From: Takakia lepidozioides
Taxonomy: Eukaryota > Streptophyta > Takakiopsida > Takakiales > Takakiaceae
Length of the DNA stretch: 64,000 nt
Assembly: GCA_030704615.1 (NCBI GenBank)
Contig: CM060732.1
Coordinates: 50,387,053 to 50,451,052 of the forward strand
Reading direction: 5' to 3'
Of this stretch, positions 35,270 to 45,372 are shown piece after piece. A model generated the notes under the pieces. That model had not been told where the DNA came from. It ran no database searches and saw nothing but the letters and a program-made list of their open reading frames with translations. Every line of letters begins with the position of its first letter. Positions within the stretch are counted from its first letter, which is position 1. The translations under genes and the position numbers were made by a program.

Positions 35270-37300
35270 CCGTCCTACTCTCCATCTTCGGAGAGAGTTT
35301 GAGTCCCTAGATAAAAGATGTTTCAACACTGTCATTCTCCCCCATTGGATGGGTTCGAATCCCCTAGCGATGCTGAAAAATATGGTTGGTGCAAGGTTGA
35401 TTGTTATATTCTTTGAGCCTGTGAGGATAAAAATTCAGGGGGAGAATAGAGCTTAAGTCTCCGGGAAAAAAGAGGAAAAATGAAAAGAAAAAGATAATAA
35501 AATTTTGAAACCCGTCTTGCTCTCCCTCTTCGGAGAGAGTTCGAGCCCCCAGATAAAAATTGTTTCAAAACCGCCATTCTCCCCCACCGGACTGGGCTCG
35601 AATCCCCTAGTGATGCTGCAAGATATGGGAGAGATGGAAACTAAAAAGGAAAAGATAATAAATTTTCCAAACCCGTCCCGCTCTCCCTCTTCAGAGAGAG
35701 TTCGAGCCCCCAGATATTCAAAACCGCCATCCCCCCCCCCCCACCGGACTGGGCTCGAATCCCCTAGTGATGCTGCAAGATTTGGGAGAGAGGGAAAATA
35801 AAGAAGAAAAGATAATAAAGGTTTCCGTCTGCCTCTCTCTCTTTGGAGAGAGTTCGAGTGCCCAGATAAAAATTGTTTCAAATCCACCATTCTCCCCCAC
35901 CGGACTGGGCTCGAATCCCCTAGTGATGCTGCAAGATATGGGAGAGATAGAAACTAAAAAGGAAAAGATAATAAATTTTTCAAACCCGTCCCGCTCTCCC
36001 TCTTCGGAGAGAGTTCGAGCCCCCAAATAAAAATTGTTTCAAAACCGCCATTCTCCCCCACCGGACTGGGCTCGAATCCCCTAGTGATGCTGCAAGATTT
36101 GGGAGAGAAAGCAAATAAAGAGGAAAAGATCATAAAGGTTTCAAACCCGTCCGCCTCTCTCTCTTCGGAGAGAGTTCGAGTGCCCAGATAAAAATTGTTT
36201 CAAAACCGCCATTCTCCCCCACCGGACTGGGCTCGAATCCCCTAGTGATGCTACAAGATATGGTCGGTGGAAGGTGGATTGTTCTACATTCTCCTCCACC
36301 GGACTGGGCTCGAATCCCCTAGTGATGCTGCAAGGTATGGTCTGTGCAAGATGGATTGTTCTATTAATCTAACAAGCCTTGGAAGGGCCTTGAGCCTGCG
36401 TTGGTATATCGGTGGGCAAAGATTGGATACTTTCTCACCTCAGAGGACCGCACTTTGGTTTTTTCTAAAGACGACTTCGGATCGGACCCGACCAAACAAA
36501 CAATACTTCTACTTATAGAAGGGAGTTTGGGTCTCTTTGGCTTTTTTTTAAAAGGACTTCGGATCGGACCCGACCAGACAAACACTACTTCTACTTATAG
36601 AAGGGAGTTTGGGTGTCTGGGAGAAGAGAGGAAAACTAAAAAAGAAAAGATAATAAATTTTTCAAACCCGTCCCGCTCTCCCTCTTCGGAGAGAGTTCAA
36701 GCCCCCAGATAAAAATTGTTTCAAAACCGCCATTCTCCCCCACCGGACTGGGCTCGAATCCCCTAGTGATGCTGCAAGATATGGGAGGGAGGAAAAATAA
36801 ATAGGAAAAGATAATAAAGGTTTCAAACCCGTCCGCCTCTCTCTCTTCGGATAGAGTTCGAGTGCCCAGATAAAAATTGTTTCAAAACCGCCATTCTCCC
36901 CCACCGGACTGGGCTCGAATCCCCTAGTGATGCTGCAAGATATGGTCGATGCAAGGTGGATTGTTCTACATTCTCCCTCACCGGACTGGGCTCGAATCCC
37001 CTAGTGATGCTGCAAGGTATGGTCTGTGGAAGGTGGATTGTTCTATTAATCTAACAAGCCTCACCAGGCAAACACTAATTTTACTTATAGAAGAGAGTTT
37101 GGATCTCCGCACTTTGGCTTCTTCCAAAAAGGACTTTGGATCAGACCCAGCCAGGTTAACACTACTTCTACTTATAGAAGGGAGTTTGGGTCTCCGGGAG
37201 GAGAGAGGAAAAATAAAAAGGAAAAGATAATAAAGGTTTCAAACCCGTCCCGCTCTCCGTCTTCGGAGAGAGTTCGAGGCCCCAAATGAAAATTGTTTCA
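35270..37300. repeat. Nested tandem repeat: about 160-bp units within about 682-bp units
   Basis: The landmark gggctcgaatccccta occurs at 35594, 35751, 35907, 36068, 36229, 36306, 36750, 36911 and 36988. Spacings of 156-161, then 77, then a jump, repeat after exactly 682 bp. Each small unit also carries gagagagttcgagccccc. Both phrases resemble tRNA T-arm/B-box sequence. Spacer blocks ggatcggacccgacc with acttctacttatagaaggg recur. No coding sequence. Confidence 0.88.
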
Positions 37301-37701
37301 ATTGTTGGAGCCTGAATCATCAACCCACCCCGCAACTATTAGTTTACACACATAAAATGTCTAAGGAAGGCTAGTTTTTTTTTTAAATGATGCAAATTTT
37401 GAGATTATCATTTGAGGAGCGGCTGCCAAGGAGCAAGCAATGTATCATAAGTCAAACAGTAAAGATATTTTAGCGGAGGAGTCGAACCATTCGGAACGAG
37501 CTGTGAATCGCTTGTTGAAAAACTTCTATTGTAATTTTTATTAACATACAGTTATTTCTTGTCTATATATCATGGAACATTGGAACATTGGAACATATAA
37601 ACAGTGAGAGAGTACACAGTACATGCACGATCAAAATTCACTTTTGTCTTTGAAACTGTACTATGCCACGGCCGCAAAATTAGTATGTATGCAAGTATGG
37701 T

Positions 37702-38061
37702 CTATTCCATCCTGTAGACGTCTCGGGGCTCTACCCAACTGAATGGTTTATTCATGAAGCGGAACACTACTTGGGCTAATGTGAGCCTCTCGGACGGGAC
37801 CGTGCTATTATATAACCCTCGTAGGGCGGAATCCCAACATAGGCCCAAGTATTGATCCTTGAAAAGACTGGCATCATATGAATTGCCACCATTTATTCTT
37901 ACCGCTATCTTCCCAATTGCAAAGGCCTCCGAGGTCATGTCCCGGGTGTGCATGTGTGGTGTGTCATCCACCTGGTTGTTTTCCTTGTTAAAAGCCATGA
38001 CAATTGCAGGTCGATTTTTAATTGGGTCGGTCCCACACCTATTCCAGCCCCTATTCATCAT
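37702..38061 (-). pseudogene. Kinase-like C-lobe fragment, inverted relative to 38206-39534
   Basis: A minus-strand ORF of 119 aa. HTRDMTSEAFAIGKIAVRI followed by SERLTLAQVVFRF resembles the stretch after the activation loop of protein kinases (position of the APE/helix F region) through to the final helices. It has no catalytic residues. It looks like the missing C-terminal part of the plus-strand kinase-like sequence next to it. The match is by eye. Confidence 0.5.
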
Positions 38062-38205
38062 TCCATCATTATAGCATCATTTCTTCACCATTTTATCGTT
38101 TTAGGATCTCATGTGACCCGTTTTTGCAGAAAATACGAAGATTGCAGCCACGCACATCCATTATCTATTTTCCCCCCCATCCCCTGCAGTGGGCAAAGGT
38201 TTATA

Positions 38206-39534
38206 ATGTCAGGGACTGCAAACTCAAATTCTGGGCCGGGGTCGTCGTCTGGGGGTCGGAGGAAGAGAAAACATGCCTACGAGCGAGATAGTCAGGTCAA
38301 CAAGCAACACTATCCAGGATCAGAGGCTTTAGACATGGTTAAAAATTTAATATTTGATTATTTCAAAGAAAAAGACATGATGAGGCTGCAAAGTGCTTAT
38401 GTCCGGCATGGACACGAGGGGTTTTGTATTTTTCAGCAAAATATGGAGAAAATAATGAGGGAGGCTTTGGCTGGAGATCAGTGGACAGATGATAGAAACA
38501 AGCCGAAATTTTTGCAGTGGCTCGAGAGTAGGGCAAAAGACACCACATGGAATCTGAGGTAGGTAATGAGCACATGGAAGGATAGAATAACCAAAGGTCG
38601 AGTGCCTAGCTGGGAAACCAAGTTATTCCAACTTGTCGAGTGGTGGGCGCATTTGGCAAGCGCCAATGCGCATCACCGGACTAGGTTACTCCCTTGGAAG
38701 GCGGCGTCATCGAGCGGGGGAGGCACAATAAGTCTTATTTACGTCAACACAAGTGCTCAGGTCCAACAACTTGGCCCCTACAAAGAAAGAGGATATGCCA
38801 AGGTTCGTAAGTGTAGGATTGTTGGCGATTCATGAATACCGTGTAGTTGGGAGCTAATAGGGAAAACACCCAAGGCGAAAAACCCGGAAGTTGCGGTAAG
38901 GCAACATAACGACGAGTCTTTGGTAGTTAAATTCCAACATGCGGGAGTCATTACATACTTTGCTGTGAATGCACGTAAGCTAGAGGGTTACACTCGCTGG
39001 TGGAATGGAGGAACAATACACGACATGTTGAACATTGACAAAAAATGGGGAAGTGATTGGAACAATAGGAAGATTCAAAGACAGCCGGGAACGGAAGAAC
39101 ATTACCAGGAAATCGATCGCTTGATTCGTTTCCGGATAGAGCGCAGCAAACTTGCATGGGCACTAGTGAGCATTATGGATGATGTCCATAAGAACCATGT
39201 CATGCACAACAACTTGTCCCCCGACATCATCTTGTTGCATTTTCCACATGACACCGAGAAGGTTAAGATTGGAGTGTGTGATTGGGGGTTGGCCACCTCA
39301 ATGGAGATACGCAAAACCTCGTCGTACCAGTTTGAAAACAAAGACAAAATGACGCGGGCTCTCAAACATAGATGGTTCTCCATTTCCAAACAAACACCTT
39401 TACACACGTTGGCAGTGCCACGCAACGAAGTCCGAAGACTACAGGAAGCCAAGGAACTGCACTCACGGAGGAGCAAAAGTGATCTTAAAGCGGAGGGAGA
39501 TGTTTGTCCATGTTTGTGCATGCGATTTTCTTAA
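38206..39534 (+). pseudogene. Kinase-like protein, broken by two in-frame stops
   Basis: One reading frame starts at ATG 38206 (MSGTANSNSGPGSSSGG), is interrupted by TAG at 38560 and TGA at 38833, and continues to TAA at 39534. The last part contains HNNLSPDIILLHF and IGVCDWGLAT, the counterparts of HRDLKPxN and DFG in protein kinases. The catalytic Asp position is Asn and DFG is DWG, so even an intact version might be a pseudokinase. The sequence ends soon after the DWG segment, without a C-lobe. The first stop overlaps a GTAGGT that could be a splice donor, but no matching acceptor is evident. Confidence 0.62.
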
Positions 39535-40595
39535 CTCTATTACAACACATGTGACCCTCAAGGCGCGTGTCACCCGTTGGAACATTGCAGATTTAGCCCG
39601 CGGTTGCCCATTTTCTTGTTGTGGATGGGTGACGGCCAGCTAAACCTGATGGTCCCAGTTTGCTATTAACTGCTATATCGAAACTTCATTAAGATATAAT
39701 ATTTTTCGTCCTTTTTTTATCTCTTTAGATCAACCAATCACTTCGAAGAACTGGGACAAAAACTCAAGGATCATCAAATATATTACTGAAATCAGATAAT
39801 TGTGATGTGAGCTAAGCATACATAAAAAGGAGAAAAATACCCGGATTTTTAAAAAAAATCTTTCAGGGTTTTTTTCTAAAAGCAAATTGAGAGGCTTACC
39901 TTTACCTATCATTCACTTACGTCCCTTCCCACCCCGTTATGTTTCGAAATAATATTGTAGGCGAAAGTAAGAACTAGAAGTGGATTATTTCTTTTGTTCC
40001 TCGTTGAAGAAAAATCACATTGTTACCATACAGGGTTATCTTCTTGGAATCACAACGTCGTTGCACCTTGTGATTGCATTGCCTCAATTATTGACTCATC
40101 TGAGAGGCAGTAATAAAAAATATGTATATATATTTTCATGTCCTTTAATAGATCTTATAATAGGGATGCAATAATTTTGTTTCATGATTGTTAGAAGCAA
40201 AAAACCCATCTGAATTTTTATTTCCTTTTTCTAAATCCTACTTCTTCTTATTCTTGTTATTCCAATGTATTTTTCTATATGCTAAACCTAAAGCTTTATC
40301 CATGGGTGATGCAAAACGATAATGAAATAGAACCATAATGTATGATGAGAAACCTGTAAATACTGATTCGAGGAATTTCCAAGTTAAAAGGGGGGAAATA
40401 CTTTCGACAAGAAAAAGGCTCATTTCTTTGGATTTATCCTAGAAATTATAAACAAGATTGTTCGATGAGCATGTTCGCACGGGAGATTGTGCTCGGTAAC
40501 TATACAACAGTAGCTTATGAGAAAACGGGAGCGAACCATTCAGGGTACAGCACCCGAGACAAAGAAGCAATCATAGTAGGGAGATATGGATACGG
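39535..40595. other. AT-rich stretch, nothing recognised
   Basis: Runs of A/T and short ORFs only. I considered plastid-derived DNA for 39940-40450 but could match no plastid gene. Confidence 0.4.
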
Positions 40596-40707
40596 CTGAA
40601 TGTGGTGTGGAAGGCCAGCTTGCTTGGTGTCTGCAGAATTCGTCAATGTGGAGGTGACAGAACGTGTGGCAAAATGAATTCTCAAGTGGGATCGAGAGGA
40701 GGCAGCT
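40596..40707 (+). pseudogene. PPR protein fragment left of the Gypsy insertion
   Basis: VWKASLLGVCRI, then (one frame over) NVEVTERVAK and ILKWDREEAA, match the run-up to the E domain of PLS-class PPR proteins, which act in organelle RNA editing. A stop and a frameshift show prior decay. It is continued after the transposon at 54225. Confidence 0.72.
40703..40707. repeat. Target-site duplication, left copy (CAGCT)
   Basis: CAGCT immediately before the 5' LTR is repeated at 54225-54229 immediately after the 3' LTR. Five bases is the normal size for Gypsy insertions. Confidence 0.95.
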
Positions 40708-41895
40708 TGTTAGAGGACGGTAGGGGACTTAGACACTTATACGGGATCTGTAGGGTACCCTTAATTTTTGCACAGACTGAGACAAACAGGAACCTTAGGG
40801 GTGACAGCAGCGCACTGTAGAGGGGGGTTACATAGCCCACACAGCCGACACAGCAGTCACAGCCCACACAGCCGTCACAGCCCACACAGCCAACACAGCC
40901 CGTCACAGTCGTCACAGCCCACACAGCCGTCACAGCCCACACAGCTAACACAGCCCGTCACAGTCGTCACAGCCCACACAGCCGTCACAGTCGTCACAGC
41001 CCACACAGCCCACACAGCCGTCACAGTCGTCACAGCCCACACAGCCCACACAGCCCGTCACAGTCGTCACAACAGACACAGCCCACACAGCCAGTCACAG
41101 CCCACACAGCCGTCACAGTCGTCACAGCCCACACAGCCCACACAGCCCGTCACAGTCGTCACAGCAGACACAGCCCACACAGCCAGTCACAGCCCGGCAC
41201 AGCCACACAGCCAGTCACAGCCCGACACAGCCAAACACAGCCAGTCACCGCTTGACACAGCTGTCACGATAATAGGGAACGAAGAGTAGGACAGGGAACG
41301 ACTGTGGGGAACAACACCAGTGAAGGGAACATGTTAGTTCACATACGACGGTTAGAGAGGGAAACGGTTAGAACCGCGGATAGGAGGATAAAGGGAAGAA
41401 CGGGGAATGATGAGAGGATGATTATGATTATCATTATGGGAAGGAGGATTTCGGAGTGAGACGGGAGCGGAAGTCGGTGAGCACGATGAAGGAGGAAAGA
41501 GGATTAGTAGATGCTTGTTATATGCAAAGCTGTAGGGATATTGTAGAGGAGAATACAGACACAATGGCTTCGGCCTGATACCTGATAAATCATAATCTAA
41601 TACTTATACGATACAATCACACTGTGTAGAGAGATCTGAGTGAAGCTGTGGATTGAATGGAGGAGTGAAGGAAACCGATAAATTGATGAAGCAAACTGAT
41701 ACTTAATTATCAATGGTAAGGTAGCTAAGATGAATGCCGAAAAGGAAACAAATAGGAAACACCCCCATGATACACTAGCTGTAGGTCATGACTGATTGTT
41801 CTGCGCGGGCTGAGTACTTAGAGATTTCCAACTCTTCTATCTTGGAGTTTCCGCCTCGGATAGCGAAGGGATGGGTGAGTAAAAGCCGCGCGACA
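40708..41895 (+). repeat. 5' LTR (1188 bp)
   Basis: Begins TGTTAGAGGACGG and ends GCGCGACA. It differs in length from the 3' LTR by 37 bp, all within the internal minisatellite. Confidence 0.95.
40834..41263. repeat. CACACAGCC/GTCACAG minisatellite in the 5' LTR
   Basis: Irregular concatenation of cacacagcc, cgtcacag and tcgtcacag units. ORFs across it are products of the repeat and not credible genes. Confidence 0.92.
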
Positions 41896-42483
41896 TTTGG
41901 CGACCATACTGGGGAACTGGGACATGAACAACCAGATGTGACAGGCATCTGGTGGGATCATGGTGGTTGGACCATTAGAGAATTTGAAGTGAATCAAATT
42001 CCCTGTGGAACAAAGGAAGAAAGATTGTCCAAACAATTCTTTCAAAGGTTCTTGGAATTGCCAGACGGATGTAAAGAAAATATTCTTAAACGAGTGCATG
42101 ATGCTGATCCAGAATGGGGTCTGGAGAAAGGAGTGATAAAGATTTATCAGGTAGCCTGTAGAGGAAGAGCACGTTGGTTACCAACATTAGTTTATGTGAT
42201 AGCGTTGCTATCCATTAAACGAGTAGAGTTTGAAGGCTGGGAAGAAAGAAAGGTGAATGTTTATACTCATATGCATGAAGAGCTTGTACTGGTAAAGAAT
42301 TGGATTCCAAAGGATATTTTGTGGATCAAACTCACACCAAGAACAGCTTTTCAGACTTGTTTGCCATATGGTTATATGGTAACGGAGACTTCAAGTATAG
42401 CCAAGGGTGCATTGAAGCTTGACAGAAATCCAGGCATATACGAGAGATATTACAGAAGAGAGTTTTGGTTATTGCCACATTAA
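41788..42483 (+). CDS. Extra ORF upstream of gag (231 aa), starting inside the LTR
   Basis: The frame opens with ATG at 41788 in the last 108 bases of the 5' LTR, passes through the PBS and stops 21 bases before gag. Visible features are acidic and aromatic stretches such as GIWWDHGGWTIREFEVNQ and a central IYQVACRGRARWLPTLVY. I recognise no domain. Some large plant Gypsy elements carry an ORF of unknown role before gag, and this may be analogous. Codon use looks coding, and the frame is uninterrupted over 695 bases. The true start could be a later codon, since initiation in U5 depends on where the transcript begins. Confidence 0.6.
   Translation: MTDCSARAEYLEISNSSILEFPPRIAKGWVSKSRATFGDHTGELGHEQPDVTGIWWDHGGWTIREFEVNQIPCGTKEERLSKQFFQRFLELPDGCKENILKRVHDADPEWGLEKGVIKIYQVACRGRARWLPTLVYVIALLSIKRVEFEGWEERKVNVYTHMHEELVLVKNWIPKDILWIKLTPRTAFQTCLPYGYMVTETSSIAKGALKLDRNPGIYERYYRREFWLLPH
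41898..41915 (+). other. Primer binding site
   Basis: TGGCGACCATACTGGGGA begins two bases after the 5' LTR. It starts with the required TGG and is complementary to the 3' end of a tRNA ending ..GGTCG-CCA. A G discriminator with an acceptor of that kind would fit a tRNA-Arg; identity is inference. Confidence 0.78.
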
Positions 42484-42504
42484 AAGAAATGAAAGACATG
42501 GGAC

Positions 42505-45372
42505 ATGAGTGATGAAAGAGAAGCTAGACGACAAAGATATTCATCAAAAAGAGAAAGCTATCTGAAAGCTAATTATCCATATCTTTGGGAGAGAGGAATA
42601 GACATAGGGGAATCATCTGGACCTCTCACACCATCAAGATCAAAAAGTGCATCACCTATACCGGAAGAACTAGAGTTGGATGCCACTCCTTCTGTTTCTT
42701 TGCAAGAAAGATTAAGGGAATTGGTACAGGAAGAAGATCAATCACGAGGTGAAAGATCTGAGGTACATCCTTGGATAAAAGACTTGACAGAAATCTTGGA
42801 TAAGAGTTGGCATGGAACACCAAAAGCAGGAACTCCAGTTTCTGAAGCAGAAGATGAAGAAGGAGATGAGGATGTGGCAGAGCCAACGGAGAGTTCAGAC
42901 TCTCCAACACCATTACAGTTGAGTTACATGAGTGAAGAAGAAACCCAAGGGCAGAACTTGGAGGATGAAAACAGAGAGAAGAAATTGGAAGAAGAAGAAT
43001 ATGAAGAAGTAGACCCAACAGCTGAGGTTGAGACTACAACCAGGACATCCCAACCCGTTGGACCTGGATCAAGTGGAGCACTTAGATCACAGGCCAACGA
43101 AGGTGTCGGCTCAGGGGGATCAGGCGGGCTGCCTGGATCTGGCTCTGGGGGGACAGGGAGTGTGGGAAGTAGTGCAACTGAAGCTGGGAATACTGTGAAT
43201 ATTGTGGGGCCAGAAGCAGGGAGTGCTCAAGGGCCACCACTTGGTGGAAGATCCACCACAAAAACAACAGGTCCAGAAGGACCAGCACCAGCAAGGGTGC
43301 CAGCACCTGTCAGTGGGCAGAAGGTAGGGCCACAGATGGCGTTACAACCAACACGGGCAAAACCACCCTTTCCAATATATTCAGGAAAAGGGGATCCCGA
43401 TGTACACATTAGCCAATTTGAGCACATGTGTATAGTGAACAATGAGAATGGTGATGATGCCAAGATGAGACTGTTTCCTTGTTCACTTATCAAGAAAGCA
43501 AGTGAATGGTATGCAAGATTCCCTGATAATCATTTCCTAACCTGGAATGGCTTGAATACAGCATTTCGAAATAGGTTCAGGACAAGTAAAACTGAGGATG
43601 AAGTGTATGGAAGTTTACAACAGCTGAAGCAGAAGAAGCATGAAACTGTTGAAGAGTATATGGAGAAGATGGAATTGATGATGAAAAAGCTGGCTGCAGT
43701 ACCAGCACCCGGTTTACAGAAGACTTGGTTTGTGAGTGGACTAAGACCAGAGTTGCAGAAGAAAGTGGATATGTTACCCCATAATACAGTGGAGGAGGCA
43801 TTTGAAACTGCAAACAGAATTGAGCAATTGGGAATGCTCAGGAGAGAGAAAAAGGAAGATGAGGACTCTGAAGATGAGTCAGATGAAGAAGAAGAGCAAG
43901 AACTAAAAAGAAAGAGTAAGAGAAAGGAAAAGTTGAAGAGGGATAACTATGAGAAAAGATTGGAAGAAATCTTGAAGAAGTATGCCACAGAGGCTGCAAC
44001 ACATTGGAGGAAGGGTGTATGGTATGCAAAGTGCCAGAATGAAGGCCATACCACTGCAGAATGCCACATGAAGGAGAAACACTGTACTATCTGTAAAATG
44101 GATAACCATTATACTGAGAATTGTTACTACAACAGAAGGACAGCTGCAAGAGAACCTAGGCAAGTGAGGGTGCATCAGGTGCAGCCCCAGCCAAGAAGAA
44201 GCAATGATCAGGACCACTATGGTAGGTCTGGTGGTTATAACAATGGCATGGAAGGGAGAGGTAATTCAAGAGGGAATTACCAAGGAAATTCCAGAGGCAA
44301 CTATCAGGGTAATCCAAGGGGGAATTACCAGCCCGGGAATCAGGATTATAGAAATAATCCAAGAACAGACCAAGGGCGCAAGGCAGCCTGTTCATTCTGG
44401 ATAAGACACCAGAATGAGATGAGAGCTCCTGTGAATGAGGGCCCAGTGGTGGCAGATTCCTCTGATTCGGATGGAGAAAAAGAGGGGAGTGAGGAAGAAA
44501 GGAAAAAAGAAGATGCAGACATGCAAAGTAATGAAGAGACTTTGGCTGAAGTAATATGTCAGACCAAAGCAGAAATTACCATTGGACAGCTATTAGCTGT
44601 GGCACCTTATTGTAGGCACAGGCTGTATCAGGCAATCAATCGAATTGCCCAAGAGACAGGAAACACAGACCTGAACAGCAAGGTGACCAGTTATAATGTG
44701 AAGCCGGAAGGGCGAGAACCAGTCATGGACTTTGATGATTCTATGCCAGTAATCCAATTGAGAATTGGAAGCACAGAACTAACTGATGTACTGATAGATG
44801 GTGGTTCTGGAGTAAATATCATGACAGACCAATTAAGGAAGAAGCTTGGTCTAAGTAACATGAAACCAGCCCCATTTACAGTAACAATGGCAGATCAAAG
44901 AAGTGTACAGCCATTGGGATTAATAAGAGGAGTTAAGATACAGATACAGAAAATGATCTTTATGATCACAGTAACTGTATTAAAAATGGATGAAGTCATG
45001 GAGGCTTACTCCTTATTATTGGGACGTCCGTGGCTGAAACAGGCCAGGGTATTCCATGACTGGAATTCTCAGTTACTAACTGTGCATAATGGGATGCACG
45101 AGATACAAATTACCACAAAGAAATCTAGTAGATTACCTGCTACAAGAAGACCTCGAGGAGTCAGAGAGTATGACTGGAGGGGAGGACTGGATGAGGAGCA
45201 GGAAGCTACCCTATTTGCTGCACACCCAGAATGGGAGCAGGTTGCAGAGATGCGGCTGGAAAGCCTAAGTTGTTTGAGAGGTATCTGCTGTGGTGTAGTG
45301 ACAGCAACACCAACTGAAGAAGAAACCAGCATTTACCCATCACATTTCTATGAAGAAGAGAAGGAGAAATAG
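42505..45372 (+). CDS. Gag-protease polyprotein of the Gypsy element (955 aa)
   Basis: Starts at ATG 42505. An acidic, Ser/Gly-rich N-terminal third precedes a retrotransposon gag domain (about residues 280-450; FPIYSGKGDPDVHISQFE, then LKQKKHETVEEYMEKMELM). A charged region follows, then two zinc knuckles. The first (AKCQNEGHTTAEC) lacks its first Cys, and the second (CTICKMDNHYTENC, about residue 527) is intact. A Gly/Asn/Arg-rich linker leads to the aspartic protease with LIDGGSGVNIM, catalytic D at about 765. Gag coats the RNA and protease matures the particle proteins. The ORF ends at TAG 45370-45372, overlapped in the -1 frame by pol. Confidence 0.9.
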   Translation: MSDEREARRQRYSSKRESYLKANYPYLWERGIDIGESSGPLTPSRSKSASPIPEELELDATPSVSLQERLRELVQEEDQSRGERSEVHPWIKDLTEILDKSWHGTPKAGTPVSEAEDEEGDEDVAEPTESSDSPTPLQLSYMSEEETQGQNLEDENREKKLEEEEYEEVDPTAEVETTTRTSQPVGPGSSGALRSQANEGVGSGGSGGLPGSGSGGTGSVGSSATEAGNTVNIVGPEAGSAQGPPLGGRSTTKTTGPEGPAPARVPAPVSGQKVGPQMALQPTRAKPPFPIYSGKGDPDVHISQFEHMCIVNNENGDDAKMRLFPCSLIKKASEWYARFPDNHFLTWNGLNTAFRNRFRTSKTEDEVYGSLQQLKQKKHETVEEYMEKMELMMKKLAAVPAPGLQKTWFVSGLRPELQKKVDMLPHNTVEEAFETANRIEQLGMLRREKKEDEDSEDESDEEEEQELKRKSKRKEKLKRDNYEKRLEEILKKYATEAATHWRKGVWYAKCQNEGHTTAECHMKEKHCTICKMDNHYTENCYYNRRTAAREPRQVRVHQVQPQPRRSNDQDHYGRSGGYNNGMEGRGNSRGNYQGNSRGNYQGNPRGNYQPGNQDYRNNPRTDQGRKAACSFWIRHQNEMRAPVNEGPVVADSSDSDGEKEGSEEERKKEDADMQSNEETLAEVICQTKAEITIGQLLAVAPYCRHRLYQAINRIAQETGNTDLNSKVTSYNVKPEGREPVMDFDDSMPVIQLRIGSTELTDVLIDGGSGVNIMTDQLRKKLGLSNMKPAPFTVTMADQRSVQPLGLIRGVKIQIQKMIFMITVTVLKMDEVMEAYSLLLGRPWLKQARVFHDWNSQLLTVHNGMHEIQITTKKSSRLPATRRPRGVREYDWRGGLDEEQEATLFAAHPEWEQVAEMRLESLSCLRGICCGVVTATPTEEETSIYPSHFYEEEKEK

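Noticed and set aside
39940-40450. Possible plastid-derived insertion, judged from AT richness and membrane-like ORFs
   Set aside because: I could not match any part to a named plastid gene, so no call is made.
40768-41289. Thr/His/Ser-rich ORF over the LTR minisatellite, and similar ORFs at 53134-53601 and 48231-48830
   Set aside because: They are open only because the repeat lacks stops, and they have no independent coding evidence.
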